Origin: Chloroflexota bacterium
GTDB lineage: Bacteria > Chloroflexota > Dehalococcoidia > UBA2979
Length of the DNA stretch: 16,518 bases
Direction of reading: 5' to 3'
Assembly: GCA_002710905.1 (NCBI GenBank)
Contig: PAJB01000009.1
Location: forward strand, 34,950-51,467
Shown: in pieces, positions 7,660 through 15,754 of the stretch
Numbering within the stretch: position 1 is the stretch's first letter
Layout of the letters: each line of letters starts with the position of its first letter
Notes under the pieces: generated by a model
Databases searched by the model: none
What the model was told of the DNA's origin: nothing
What the model saw: the letters and a program-made list of their open reading frames with translations, nothing else
Translations under genes and position numbers: made by a program

Positions 7660-9261
7660 TTATATGCCTATAGCTTGGCCGTCTTTACGAGGTTCTGAAC
7701 CCCCAATAATTATATTACCATTTAGTTCGATTATCTGACCACCACCAAAGTTTGGAGTAGGATCGCTAACTATTATTTTATGACCAATTTGTTTTAATTT
7801 ATTAATAAGATCGTTTTCAAATATCGATTCTATTAAGACTGTATCTTTTTTAATATCTTTTTCTTCATCATCCCATGGAACAACACTAAATCTTGGATAA
7901 TCTAATGCTTCTTGTGGAGTCATACCTTTGTCAATCAGATTTGTTAGTACCTGAAAATGACCTTGAGCTTGTTGCATTCCTCCCATCACACCATAGCAAT
8001 ATTTTAAATCTTTATCCTTGGTTACCATACCTGGTATCAAAGTATGAAAAGGTCTTTTGTTTGGTTGAAGATAATTAGGATGATTTTTATCCAAACTAAA
8101 ACTAGATCCTCGATTTTGTAAAAAGATTCCTGTTTCTGGTACCACTATACCCGATCCAAAGCCTTGATATAAACTGTTAATGAATGAGCAACCGTTTCCA
8201 TCTTCATCTACAACTGTAATGTAAACAGTATTACTAGTATCAATCTTGATTGTTGGTTCATAATGATTAGCTTTATTTTTATTAATTAATTTACGTTTTG
8301 AATCTGAATAATTTTTTGATAATAATTCTGGTATAACATCTTTAGTAATATCAAAATCAGTAATATTAAACAATCCGTCAGAAAAAGCAGCTTTTACTGA
8401 TTCAATTTTGAGATGAATTTCATCATCTAAATTCATTGTGTCATTATTTGTGAAACCTTCATAAATATTAAGAGACATTAGAACATTCAATCCTTGAGTA
8501 TTTGGAGGGCATTGCCAAACAGTATAACCTTTATAGTTAGTATTAATTGGTTCTACCCAATCCGCAACATGATTAGCAATATCATCTTGGTTAATCCATC
8601 CACCAAGAGATTTAATATGATTAGATATTCTATTAGAAATATCACCGTTATAAAATGCATTTGGACCGTCATCCATTATAGTTTTTAAAGAATTTGCAAG
8701 GTATGGAAGTTTTTTTAATTCACCAAATTGAGGAGCATTTGGAGTCAAATATTCTGGGAAATTGGGGTCTTCTTGAATTTTAGAAACAGAATTATTCCAA
8801 CCTTCAGCAATTATTTCACTGACAGGGAATCCATTTTTGGCGTATAAATAAGCAGGCTCAATTATGTCAGACAGGGATAATTTTCCAAATTTATTAACAA
8901 TTGATTCCCATCCTCTAACTGCGCCAGGCACTGAAACTGAATACGGTGATGTAGCCGGAATCGATTTATATCCTTTTTTTATTAATTCATCTGGATCGGC
9001 ATTAGAAGATGATCTTCCACTTGAATTAAGCGCATAAACTTTTTTTTCATCTGCTTTATAGTAAAGAGCAAACACATCTCCGCCAATACCAGTGGACATA
9101 GGTTCAACAACATTCAAAACTGCTGCTGCTGCAACAGCTGCATCAACAGCATTTCCACCATTTTTTAATATTTGAATCCCAGATTGAGCAGCTAGTGATT
9201 GGCTTGTAGCAACAATTCCTTTATTAGATAGTACATTAGATCTTCTAGAGTTAAATTTCAT
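7660..9261 (-). CDS. Gamma-glutamyltransferase-family Ntn-hydrolase (second copy)
   Basis: A second, clearly different member of the GGT family (533 residues). It has the N-terminal GIVATSQSLAAQSGIQIL and NGGNAVDAAVAAAA, an Arg in the substrate loop (SSGRSSS, Arg83), the self-processing site NTVYITVVDEDG with nucleophile Thr345, and the glycine pair MGG (427-428). After the nucleophile it reads T-V-Y rather than the T-T-H of classical GGTs. The pocket segments LQNRGSSFSLD and RPFHTLIPG resemble the YwrD-like branch rather than E. coli Ggt, so hydrolysis of gamma-glutamyl or other acyl amides is more plausible than glutathione transpeptidation. No signal peptide is seen, so a cytoplasmic location is likely. 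AAAGGA at the end of the preceding pyroglutamyl-peptidase gene serves as ribosome site, and the two genes are separated by one base, indicating co-translation. Same operon as the propeller gene downstream. Confidence 0.87.
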   Translation of the reverse strand: MKFNSRRSNVLSNKGIVATSQSLAAQSGIQILKNGGNAVDAAVAAAAVLNVVEPMSTGIGGDVFALYYKADEKKVYALNSSGRSSSNADPDELIKKGYKSIPATSPYSVSVPGAVRGWESIVNKFGKLSLSDIIEPAYLYAKNGFPVSEIIAEGWNNSVSKIQEDPNFPEYLTPNAPQFGELKKLPYLANSLKTIMDDGPNAFYNGDISNRISNHIKSLGGWINQDDIANHVADWVEPINTNYKGYTVWQCPPNTQGLNVLMSLNIYEGFTNNDTMNLDDEIHLKIESVKAAFSDGLFNITDFDITKDVIPELLSKNYSDSKRKLINKNKANHYEPTIKIDTSNTVYITVVDEDGNGCSFINSLYQGFGSGIVVPETGIFLQNRGSSFSLDKNHPNYLQPNKRPFHTLIPGMVTKDKDLKYCYGVMGGMQQAQGHFQVLTNLIDKGMTPQEALDYPRFSVVPWDDEEKDIKKDTVLIESIFENDLINKLKQIGHKIIVSDPTPNFGGGQIIELNGNIIIGGSEPRKDGQAIGI

Positions 9262-9262
9262 A

Positions 9263-9901
9263 TTATTCCTTTATTGATTTTTCATAAGTTAATTCTTTAA
9301 TGATATTTATAACTGCATCAACAATACCGTCTTCAGACAGTATTGGTAATTTTTCTTTTTTTATCAATGGTTCTATATCTTTATATTTATCTGTAAATGG
9401 TATGTGAATAAATATAAATTTAGTGTTTAATTTTTCAGTTGATATTTTATGTTGATTCCAATAAAAATTAGCGTTGCACATGAACCTTCCTGCATTTTCA
9501 GATATCTCTGATTTAACACTTTTATTAGAAATTTCATTTAACTTATTCAAATCTAATGTATTATGCAAATCATTGGCGTTAGGTATGATATGATCTCCAT
9601 CTAAAATTATTCCATCATTATCAGGTGATACAGAACTATACACATTTTGAGCCACATATTCTAGATTCAAGCACTTTCTAGAGGCGCCTAATCCTAAGCT
9701 GATTATCACATCAGGATCATAAGAGTACAAATCATAAATTTCACTTTTTATTGTAGAATATTTACACTGTAGAATTTTATTTAGAACATTAATATTTGAT
9801 TTATTATTAAAGTAATTTGTAACTCGATCTGCTACAGAAATTGTAGGATTAAATTTATATTTAGAAAATTGTTCGAAACTTGTTATTATTAAATTTTTCA
9901 T
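9263..9901 (-). CDS. pcp: Pyroglutamyl-peptidase I-like protein (peptidase family C15)
   Basis: Predicted cysteine peptidase removing N-terminal 5-oxoproline (pyroglutamate) from peptides in the cytoplasm. The 212 residues match the usual 200-220. It opens with the family signature ITSFEQFSKYKFNPT (usually TGFEPFG..xNPS). The catalytic triad can be placed: Glu81 in LNLEYVAQNV, Cys142 in ENAGRFMCNANFYW, and His166 in FIFIHIPF, nearly the same positions as Glu81, Cys144 and His168 of the Bacillus enzyme. The sequence is otherwise divergent; for example FEQF replaces FEPF. The gene lies between the AceE-like gene and the second GGT-family gene, each gap a single base. Its ribosome site AGGA lies in the last codons of the upstream gene. 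Together with the GGT-family genes it suggests release of glutamate or pyroglutamate from modified peptides, but that link is inference. All three catalytic residues are present, so activity is likely. Confidence 0.8.
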   Translation of the reverse strand: MKNLIITSFEQFSKYKFNPTISVADRVTNYFNNKSNINVLNKILQCKYSTIKSEIYDLYSYDPDVIISLGLGASRKCLNLEYVAQNVYSSVSPDNDGIILDGDHIIPNANDLHNTLDLNKLNEISNKSVKSEISENAGRFMCNANFYWNQHKISTEKLNTKFIFIHIPFTDKYKDIEPLIKKEKLPILSEDGIVDAVINIIKELTYEKSIKE

Positions 9902-9902
9902 T

Positions 9903-12203
9903 TTAAATTCCTAGTAATTCATATATTTTATCTTGAATTGAATTCTTATCAAATCCGTAGTACTCATATAGATCAATTTGATCACCTGATTGGCCAAATT
10001 CGGAAATACCAATAGTATTTGATTTTGTGCCAAGTGCTGATCCAATCCAATTAAGCGAATGAGGGTGTCCATCTATTATGCATAGTGAAGGCAAGATTGT
10101 ATGTTCATTTAAAATTCGTTTCAAGTGAAAATCAGTAGGATTATTTTGATAGTCTCTGTATAGAGGACCAGGACCAGTTATATTAACTAAATTTGATGAT
10201 ATTCCTTCATCATAGAGTTCTTGTTGTGCTTTGATTGATTCATGAAACACGGCTCCTAATGAAAAGATATTTACTTTAGGATTATCATTATCAGAAATAT
10301 TAGAGTTAAATACATAAGCCCCATTAAGTACTTCATTTCTTAGTTTATCTTGATTTTTTGACGAGTTATATTGTGTAAATAAATCTTGATCTAATTTAGA
10401 AGTTGTTAATCTTAGGTACATCGATGACGTTCTTGATATAACGTTCTTCATACCTGATAAGAATATCCATTCTAATTCTTTTCCAAATGTAGGTTCATAA
10501 TAATCTAATTCAGGCATCTCCATTCCAATAGATGGAGTTATCATACTTTGATGCAATCCTCCTTCAGGACTCAAAGAAACGCCTGAGGGTGTTCCAATCA
10601 TTATAAATTTGGCTCCAGAGTACACTCCATAGAAAAGAGCATCAAGTCCTCTTCTAATGAAAGGATCATATAATGTTCCTATTGGGATCAAAGTTTTTCC
10701 AAACAATTCTTCAGTTAATCCTAATTGGCCTAAAGCCATAAATAAATTATTTTCAGATATACCTAATTCAATATGCTGACCTGTATTAGAAATTTTCCAA
10801 TTTAATGCTCTGATCAAATCTTCTTCTGGTAATTCAGTGGAATCTAAAGATTGCCAAATACCCATTTTATTTATCCAACCACCTAAATTAGTTGAACTTG
10901 CAACGTCAGGACTAATCGAAACAAATCTATCTCTTAATTCTGATTTAATCCTTGAGTTTTCTGTCATCATAAGGCCAAATATTTGCTGAGATGACATTTG
11001 ATTTTTATATTCATATTCAAATGACAATGGTAATGTATCTTTAAGCAAAAACTTTGAGACTTCTCTTTCTAATTTCTTTTTTGTTTCAATACATTTTAAT
11101 CTTTCAGAAGTACCATCTTTAAAATTAGCCCAGACATCGTTTTTATCAATTTTTAATTGGTTTGATAATTCATTAATTTGTGATTCAGAAAGAATAACTG
11201 AGTGATTCTGAGGATCGCCAACTGACGGTAAATTCCAACCTTTTAATGTGTATGCAAATATGACTGTTGGTTTATCAGTATTTAAAGCGCTTTTAAATGC
11301 TTTATCAAGTGCATAAAAATCATGTCCTCCTAGATTACTAAATATCTCATACAATTGTTGTTCGTCAAAATCAGAAATCAGTTTTTCCATACTAGTTTTA
11401 TCTTTTACACTTTTAGGTAACCATTCTCTTAATGCCTCTGATTTCCTTAATAATCGTTGATACAATTCGTTAGGCATGTCATCAATTGCTTCTCTCATTA
11501 AATGCCCATTTGGCATATCAAACACATCTTCTAATTTTTTCCCATATTTAGCATCAATAACATTCCAGCCGTTAGCTTCAAACATCTGTCTCCATGTTTT
11601 CACTCTTATAAAAGGAATAATTCGATCTAAACTTTGACGATTGAGATCTACAATCCATATTAAATTATTAACATCCTGCATGGCAGGATCTGCAATTGCT
11701 TCCCAAATTGTACCTTCATCAAGTTCGGCATCTCCTAGTAAGCTTATGAATCTTGCTTGTTTTAAATCTTCGTTGTTATCAAACATAGAATGATCAGCCA
11801 TATATTTATGAGCCATTGCTGCAAAGTTTGGGGCAATAGATCCAATACCTACTGAACCTCCAGAGAAATCTACTAAGTCAGGATCTTTTGTTCGACTAGG
11901 GTAAGATTGTAGCCCATGAAGTTCGCGTAATGTTGTTAAATATTTTTTGTCTAAATTATCTAGTAAGTATTGAATGGCATGAAAAACTGGGGATGCATGT
12001 GGTTTTATAGATACATAATCATATTTTTCAAGAAGTTCAAAATACAAATAAGTTAGTATTGTCACTACTGAACTACTGGAAGTTTGATGTCCACCAACTT
12101 TTAAATCACTTCGATTGGTTCTAACAGAATTTGCATGATTAACTAATTGGATTGATAACCATAAAATTCTATCTTGTATAGATTCAAGTAATTTTGTGTT
12201 CAT
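9903..12203 (-). CDS. AceE-like thiamine-diphosphate 2-oxoacid dehydrogenase E1 / transketolase-family protein
   Basis: A 766-residue thiamine-diphosphate enzyme resembling homodimeric pyruvate dehydrogenase E1 (AceE) more than transketolase. AceE-type marks are GGHQTSSSS (37-45), SIKPHASPVFHA (65-76), LQSYPSRTKDPD (98-109), and the cofactor motif GDAELDEG (157-164) running to DLNRQSLD with Asn188. Further on are TLKGWNLP (319-326), GISENN with the probable catalytic Glu484, PIGTLYDPFIRRGLDA (507-522) and TPSGVSLSPEGGLHQS (538-553). The C-terminal domain ends with SEFGQSGDQIDLYEYYGFD. It is shorter than E. coli AceE (887 residues). No E2 (lipoyl acyltransferase) or E3 gene is nearby, so the acyl acceptor is unknown; it may work with E2/E3 encoded elsewhere or do a different decarboxylation or ketol transfer. 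It leads the minus-strand operon; no Shine-Dalgarno is seen before the ATG. The stop is one base before the pcp start. Confidence 0.82.
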   Translation of the reverse strand: MNTKLLESIQDRILWLSIQLVNHANSVRTNRSDLKVGGHQTSSSSVVTILTYLYFELLEKYDYVSIKPHASPVFHAIQYLLDNLDKKYLTTLRELHGLQSYPSRTKDPDLVDFSGGSVGIGSIAPNFAAMAHKYMADHSMFDNNEDLKQARFISLLGDAELDEGTIWEAIADPAMQDVNNLIWIVDLNRQSLDRIIPFIRVKTWRQMFEANGWNVIDAKYGKKLEDVFDMPNGHLMREAIDDMPNELYQRLLRKSEALREWLPKSVKDKTSMEKLISDFDEQQLYEIFSNLGGHDFYALDKAFKSALNTDKPTVIFAYTLKGWNLPSVGDPQNHSVILSESQINELSNQLKIDKNDVWANFKDGTSERLKCIETKKKLEREVSKFLLKDTLPLSFEYEYKNQMSSQQIFGLMMTENSRIKSELRDRFVSISPDVASSTNLGGWINKMGIWQSLDSTELPEEDLIRALNWKISNTGQHIELGISENNLFMALGQLGLTEELFGKTLIPIGTLYDPFIRRGLDALFYGVYSGAKFIMIGTPSGVSLSPEGGLHQSMITPSIGMEMPELDYYEPTFGKELEWIFLSGMKNVISRTSSMYLRLTTSKLDQDLFTQYNSSKNQDKLRNEVLNGAYVFNSNISDNDNPKVNIFSLGAVFHESIKAQQELYDEGISSNLVNITGPGPLYRDYQNNPTDFHLKRILNEHTILPSLCIIDGHPHSLNWIGSALGTKSNTIGISEFGQSGDQIDLYEYYGFDKNSIQDKIYELLGI

Positions 12204-12261
12204 ACTGCATTAAAAAATTTTAATACAAATAATATAACAAATGAATTATTGATTTACTATA
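12204..12261. promoter_or_regulatory. Short AT-rich spacer, probable promoter of the 12203-4428 operon
   Basis: Only 58 bases separate the DUF4177-like stop from the AceE-like start. The stretch is almost pure A+T and holds an inverted repeat, ATTAAAA-AA-TTTTAAT (12209-12224), plus TATATT- and TATTAAAAT-like boxes in the minus direction. No Shine-Dalgarno precedes the ATG at 12203. A promoter giving a short or absent leader is plausible, but read-through from the DUF4177-like gene cannot be excluded. Confidence 0.3.
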
Positions 12262-12477
12262 TTAGACTGATTCTTTTTGTAATATAGCATATCCAAAAGG
12301 ACCTTCAGGGAAATCTGCTGTGATGAGTCTGTCGAGAGAATATCCAGCATCATCGCCACAATTAAGAAGGTGTTCTAGTTTTTTGTCAAACCTTTCCTCA
12401 GGAAATTCTTCGTCGTCATACATTGGTCCAATCGCAATAACTTTGTATTTCGGTCGATCAAATTCAAAATCTAACAT
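12262..12477 (-). CDS. Small DUF4177-like protein
   Basis: A 71-residue acidic protein of unknown role. The order YKVIAIGPMY (strand), KKLEHLLNCGDDAGYSLDRLI (helix and strand), then GPFGYAILQKE (last strand) resembles the DUF4177 pattern, in which a YKV strand, a helix ending near a G-W/Y and a final A-I-L-x-K strand form a small alpha/beta fold. No catalytic motif, signal peptide or membrane segment is seen. AAGG (12483-12486) lies 5 bases before the ATG as ribosome site. It is in the same direction as the AceE-like gene 58 bases downstream and divergent from the metallophosphoesterase. Base composition and codon use match its neighbours, and the stop is TAA. The family call is tentative because the protein is short and the match was judged from memory. 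Confidence 0.6.
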   Translation of the reverse strand: MLDFEFDRPKYKVIAIGPMYDDEEFPEERFDKKLEHLLNCGDDAGYSLDRLITADFPEGPFGYAILQKESV

Positions 12478-12555
12478 AAGTACCTTACTATAATTTTAAT
12501 CAAATGCTAAACTCTATGGAATTCAAATGCAATATATATTAAGTTCAACATTTAT
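12478..12555. promoter_or_regulatory. Divergent intergenic region with candidate -10 boxes
   Basis: This 78-base spacer separates divergent genes and must hold promoters for both. On the plus strand there is a perfect TATAAT at 12489-12494 and a TATATT at 12535-12540, the latter ending 15 bases before the metallophosphoesterase ATG. No convincing -35 box was found for either. Because the region is so AT-rich, such boxes can arise by chance. Confidence 0.3.
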
Positions 12556-13380
12556 ATGAAATTTATAGTTACAGCAGATACCCAATTAGGTCTGTACTCA
12601 AAATTTAGTGAAATTAATGATGATTCCTTAGAAAAGAGATGGCGAAGTAAAAGATTTGATAAATTTAATTTCAAAAATATATCCCCTACTCAATCATTAG
12701 AGTATGAGGTTAATAAATTCAAAAAATTGTCTGAAGAAATTAAGGATCATAAATATCAATTTATTACAATTCTTGGAGATTTGATTAACGATCACAATTC
12801 AGATGTGCAATTTCAAAAATTCAAAGATATCGCTAATAATAATTTTATCAACAGCAAATTAAATTTGATTCCTGGAAATCATGATTTGAACGAACCGCCT
12901 GATATTGATAGCTTAAATCTATATAGACACAGATTTGGACATGATTATTATATTAAATCTTATAATAAATATAGATTTGTTTTTTTAAACTCAACTATAT
13001 TAAGAGATCCTTCGTTGTTAAATAATGAATATGATGAACAGTTAAAACTTTTAGATAACGCATTAAATGCATATTCAAAGGATTTATTTATATTTATGCA
13101 TCATTCACTATTTTATGATGATATCAACGAAAAATTAAATGGGTGGAATATTGATAAAAACGTAAGATTAAATATAGTAAATAAACTTACTAAGCATGAT
13201 AAACATATATATTTGTTTACCGGACATCTTCATAAGAATCGAATTGTTAAATACAAAAATATAACAAACATAACTGTATCAAGTATTGGCGTCCCTTTAG
13301 GTGAAGATTCTTCAGGATATTATGTTGTAGACTATAGTGATAAAAATATGAATTATGAATTTATATCTTTAGGAGATTAA
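12556..13380 (+). CDS. Calcineurin-like metallophosphoesterase
   Basis: Predicted two-metal phosphoesterase, 274 residues, cytoplasmic. All five metal-binding blocks are present in order: DTQLG (Asp8, Gln10), GDLIND (Asp75), GNHD (Asn108, His109), MHHS (His182-His183) and GHLH (His224, His226). The first block has Gln where the classical D-x-H has His. The ADTQLG form recalls CPPED1 (CSTP1)-type phosphatases, so a cyclic-nucleotide phosphodiesterase role should not be assumed. The substrate is unknown. The start has no Shine-Dalgarno but begins at the first residue of the MKFIVTADTQ strand, as the fold requires. The terminal AGGAG inside this gene (13371-13375) is the ribosome site of the alcohol dehydrogenase that starts one base after the stop, so the two are co-translated. 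The protein is rich in Asn, Lys and Tyr, as expected from the base composition. Confidence 0.85.
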   Translation: MKFIVTADTQLGLYSKFSEINDDSLEKRWRSKRFDKFNFKNISPTQSLEYEVNKFKKLSEEIKDHKYQFITILGDLINDHNSDVQFQKFKDIANNNFINSKLNLIPGNHDLNEPPDIDSLNLYRHRFGHDYYIKSYNKYRFVFLNSTILRDPSLLNNEYDEQLKLLDNALNAYSKDLFIFMHHSLFYDDINEKLNGWNIDKNVRLNIVNKLTKHDKHIYLFTGHLHKNRIVKYKNITNITVSSIGVPLGEDSSGYYVVDYSDKNMNYEFISLGD

Positions 13381-13381
13381 T

Positions 13382-14485
13382 ATGTACAAAACAAATGCTG
13401 CTGTCTTATATAACTCAAACGAACCTCTTAAGATTGAAACACTAGAACAAGAAGGACCTAAACATGGGGAGGTAAGAGTTAAAGTTTCTGTTGCAGGAAT
13501 ATGTGCCTCAGATTTGCATTATATGATTGGAGATTTGCCAATGCCAATGCCTGTCGTATTGGGGCACGAAGGTTCGGGAATTGTAGAATCTGTCGGACCA
13601 GGTGTAACGAATTTCGAACCAGGAGATAGAGTCATTTGTGCATTTATATCTGGATGCAACAACTGTACCTATTGCTTAAGTGGATATATTAATTTATGCA
13701 CAACAAGCATGAATTTAGGAACTAAACAATATGATGGGACTTTACGATTGAAAAAACAAAAACAGGAAGTTCATCAAATGCAAAAATTAGGTTTATTTTC
13801 AGAATATCTTATCTGCCCTCAACAATCTTTGTACAAAATACCAGATGAAGTACCTATGGATGTAGCTGCCTTAATCGGATGTTGCGTAACTACAGGTATA
13901 GGTGCAGTTGTTAATCAAGAAATATCTAAACCAGGATTAGATATCGTAGTATATGGTTTAGGGGGAGTAGGATTAAGTGCAATCATGGGAGCAAAAATAT
14001 TGAACAGTAACAGAATAATTGCAGTCGATATTATGGATCACAAACTTGAATTTGCTATGAAATTTGGAGCAACACACACTATAAACTCATTAAAAAAAGA
14101 CCCTGTAAAAGAAATTCAAAAAATAACTGATGGTGGGGCTGATATGGCTTTAGATACATTTGGTAGAGGAACAGTGACTAATCAGGCTATAAATTCAACA
14201 AAACGTAAAGGAACTACTATCATTGTTGGATTATCTCCAACTGGAGATACAGTAAATGCAGACATGATAGATTTATGTAGAAATCAAAAAACTTTAGTTG
14301 GAAGTTTTTATGGATCAGTTTCTCCTCATGAAAGCTTTAATCAAATAGTAAAGCACTATTTGAAAGGTGAAATTGATATACGAGGCTTAGTAGAAAGAAC
14401 TTATAATTTAGAACAAATTAATGATGCTTTTCAAGACTTAATTGATGGGCAAGATGGAAGAGGTATTATTATTTTCCCAAATTAA
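13382..14485 (+). CDS. Zinc-dependent medium-chain alcohol dehydrogenase
   Basis: NAD-dependent zinc alcohol dehydrogenase of the MDR superfamily, 367 residues. Catalytic-zinc ligands are Cys41 (AGICASD), His62-Glu63 (LGHEGSG) and Cys167 (LIGCCVTTG). The structural zinc is held by Cys92, Cys95, Cys98 and Cys106 in [16 protein letters not shown]. The Rossmann motif GLGGVG (192-197) and Asp216 at the end of the second strand favour NAD over NADP. It resembles class III (formaldehyde/S-hydroxymethylglutathione type) and aryl-alcohol dehydrogenases, but the exact alcohol cannot be read from the sequence. AGGAG ends 6 bases before ATG, inside the metallophosphoesterase gene. Its stop lies 2 bases from the end of the convergent aminotransferase gene. 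The pairing with a phosphoesterase could mean that a phosphorylated alcohol is first dephosphorylated, but this is speculation. Confidence 0.9.
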   Translation: MYKTNAAVLYNSNEPLKIETLEQEGPKHGEVRVKVSVAGICASDLHYMIGDLPMPMPVVLGHEGSGIVESVGPGVTNFEPGDRVICAFISGCNNCTYCLSGYINLCTTSMNLGTKQYDGTLRLKKQKQEVHQMQKLGLFSEYLICPQQSLYKIPDEVPMDVAALIGCCVTTGIGAVVNQEISKPGLDIVVYGLGGVGLSAIMGAKILNSNRIIAVDIMDHKLEFAMKFGATHTINSLKKDPVKEIQKITDGGADMALDTFGRGTVTNQAINSTKRKGTTIIVGLSPTGDTVNADMIDLCRNQKTLVGSFYGSVSPHESFNQIVKHYLKGEIDIRGLVERTYNLEQINDAFQDLIDGQDGRGIIIFPN

Positions 14486-14487
14486 AA

Positions 14488-15714
14488 CTAATCAACTATT
14501 CTCAAAAAAGTTGATTTTAATCTTACTGTAGCTTCTGTGATTCTATCTATTGATGCCCTGCTATATGCCATTCTTACATGCTCAGTCCATGTTGTTTCAT
14601 CACGATCAGCGTAAAACAGAGAACCAGAAGGAAACATTACTCCATCTTTAGAAGCTTCAGTTGTTAATTCTTTATTTGTTACACCTTTAATTTTAACCCA
14701 AAGGAAAAACCCTCCTCGTGGTTTGTAAAATTCTACGTAAGGATCACAATTTTTAATCAAATTGGTTGTTAATGCTTCCATTTTATCTTTATAGATATTT
14801 CTCACAACACTTACATGAGGCTCTAATAATCCTTCGGAAATATATAAGCTTAAAGCTCTTTGAATTAAAGGACTATTTCCCATATCAAAACGAGTTTGTG
14901 AAAATGCTTTAATTAAATCTTCGTTGGCTTGGATCCATCCAACTCTAATTCCTGTTGAAATGATTTTACTAAATGTACCCATTTTTATAACACGTTCATT
15001 GTTATCAATAGAATAAAGAGGTGTTGGTTGCTCTTCATCAAAATATAATTCTGAGTACGTTGCATCTTCAACAATTAATAAATCTTCTTGTTGAGCAATA
15101 TCGCATAATTGTTTTTTAGTATCGACACTACTTAAATAACCAGTTGGATTATGAAAATCTGGAATAGTATAAATAAATTTAATTGTTTTACCAGAAGATT
15201 TAAGATTATCAATTTCTGTTTTTAATTTGGTAATATCAATTCCATTTTCATTCATATCAACTTCTACGACATCGCAATTAAATCCTCTTATAGCTCTAAC
15301 GGTGCCAGAATATGATGGTTTTTCAACAATTACAACATCTTCAGGATCTAGTAATGTTCTGCATACATTTTCTAGTGCTCCTGAGCTACCATTGTGAATT
15401 ATAAAATTGTTGAATGTTAATTTTTTTCTATCAAGAAAAGATTGTCGTACTGATAAATTTTCTCTTAACCCATCATAACCAAACCATCCGCCATAATTGT
15501 AGCTGCCTTCAGTTTGTTCTTTAGATGCTTTTGTAAGCATTTCAGTAAAATCTAAAATGGGTAAACTTGGTTCATCTGGAATCCCGCCAGATAATTGAAT
15601 AGGATCTGGATGATTTGAATTTCCTCTGAATCCTAATCCTGCATCAGTAGGAGATCCAGCACCTATACGAACAGCAGACTTTGATAATTTGGATTTTATT
15701 ATAGACTCATTCAT
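14488..15714 (-). CDS. PLP-dependent aminotransferase, class I/II (2-aminoadipate / multi-substrate type)
   Basis: Fold-type I aminotransferase, 408 residues. Recognisable parts are LSGGIPDEPSLP (substrate loop, 41-52), NYGGWFGYDGLRE (73-85), NGSSGALENV (phosphate-binding turn, 108-117), Asn189 of HNPTG, Asp217 and Tyr220 of VEDATYSEL, the Schiff-base Lys250 in GTFSKI, Arg257 in GIRVGW, and the carboxylate-binding Arg381 in HVRMAYS. The G-G-x-P start and the GSSGALE turn place it near LysN/2-aminoadipate and kynurenine-type aminotransferases (the MocR-like catalytic domain without the DNA-binding part). The exact amino donor is not determined. It stands alone on the minus strand, convergent with the alcohol dehydrogenase and divergent from the DUF3830 gene. 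A perfect TATAAT ends 7 bases before the ATG, so its transcript probably starts at or next to the ATG, and no Shine-Dalgarno is present. Stop is TAG. Confidence 0.9.
   Translation of the reverse strand: MNESIIKSKLSKSAVRIGAGSPTDAGLGFRGNSNHPDPIQLSGGIPDEPSLPILDFTEMLTKASKEQTEGSYNYGGWFGYDGLRENLSVRQSFLDRKKLTFNNFIIHNGSSGALENVCRTLLDPEDVVIVEKPSYSGTVRAIRGFNCDVVEVDMNENGIDITKLKTEIDNLKSSGKTIKFIYTIPDFHNPTGYLSSVDTKKQLCDIAQQEDLLIVEDATYSELYFDEEQPTPLYSIDNNERVIKMGTFSKIISTGIRVGWIQANEDLIKAFSQTRFDMGNSPLIQRALSLYISEGLLEPHVSVVRNIYKDKMEALTTNLIKNCDPYVEFYKPRGGFFLWVKIKGVTNKELTTEASKDGVMFPSGSLFYADRDETTWTEHVRMAYSRASIDRITEATVRLKSTFLRIVD
14490..14516. terminator. Candidate bidirectional terminator hairpin
   Basis: AATCAACT (14490-14497) pairs perfectly with AGTTGATT (14509-14516) across an 11-base loop. 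T-rich tracts follow in both directions, which suits the end of two convergent genes with no other space. The stem has only two G-C pairs and lies inside the last codons of the aminotransferase, so it is weak evidence. Confidence 0.35.
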
Positions 15715-15754
15715 AACAATTATTATACTATAAAATAAATGTTGGAGATTAATA
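15715..15754. promoter_or_regulatory. Divergent promoter with overlapping -10 boxes
   Basis: The 40-base gap holds a perfect minus-strand TATAAT (15722-15727) that ends 7 bases before the aminotransferase ATG. Overlapping it on the plus strand is TATACT (15724-15729), facing the DUF3830 gene. GGAG (15744-15747), 7 bases before the DUF3830 ATG, is that gene's ribosome site. The overlap means only one polymerase could bind at a time. No clear -35 box was found. Confidence 0.5.

Noticed and set aside
12209..12224. ATTAAAA/TTTTAAT inverted repeat as a regulator operator
   Set aside because: Entirely A+T in a very AT-rich spacer, so expected by chance; kept only as a remark within the spacer entry.
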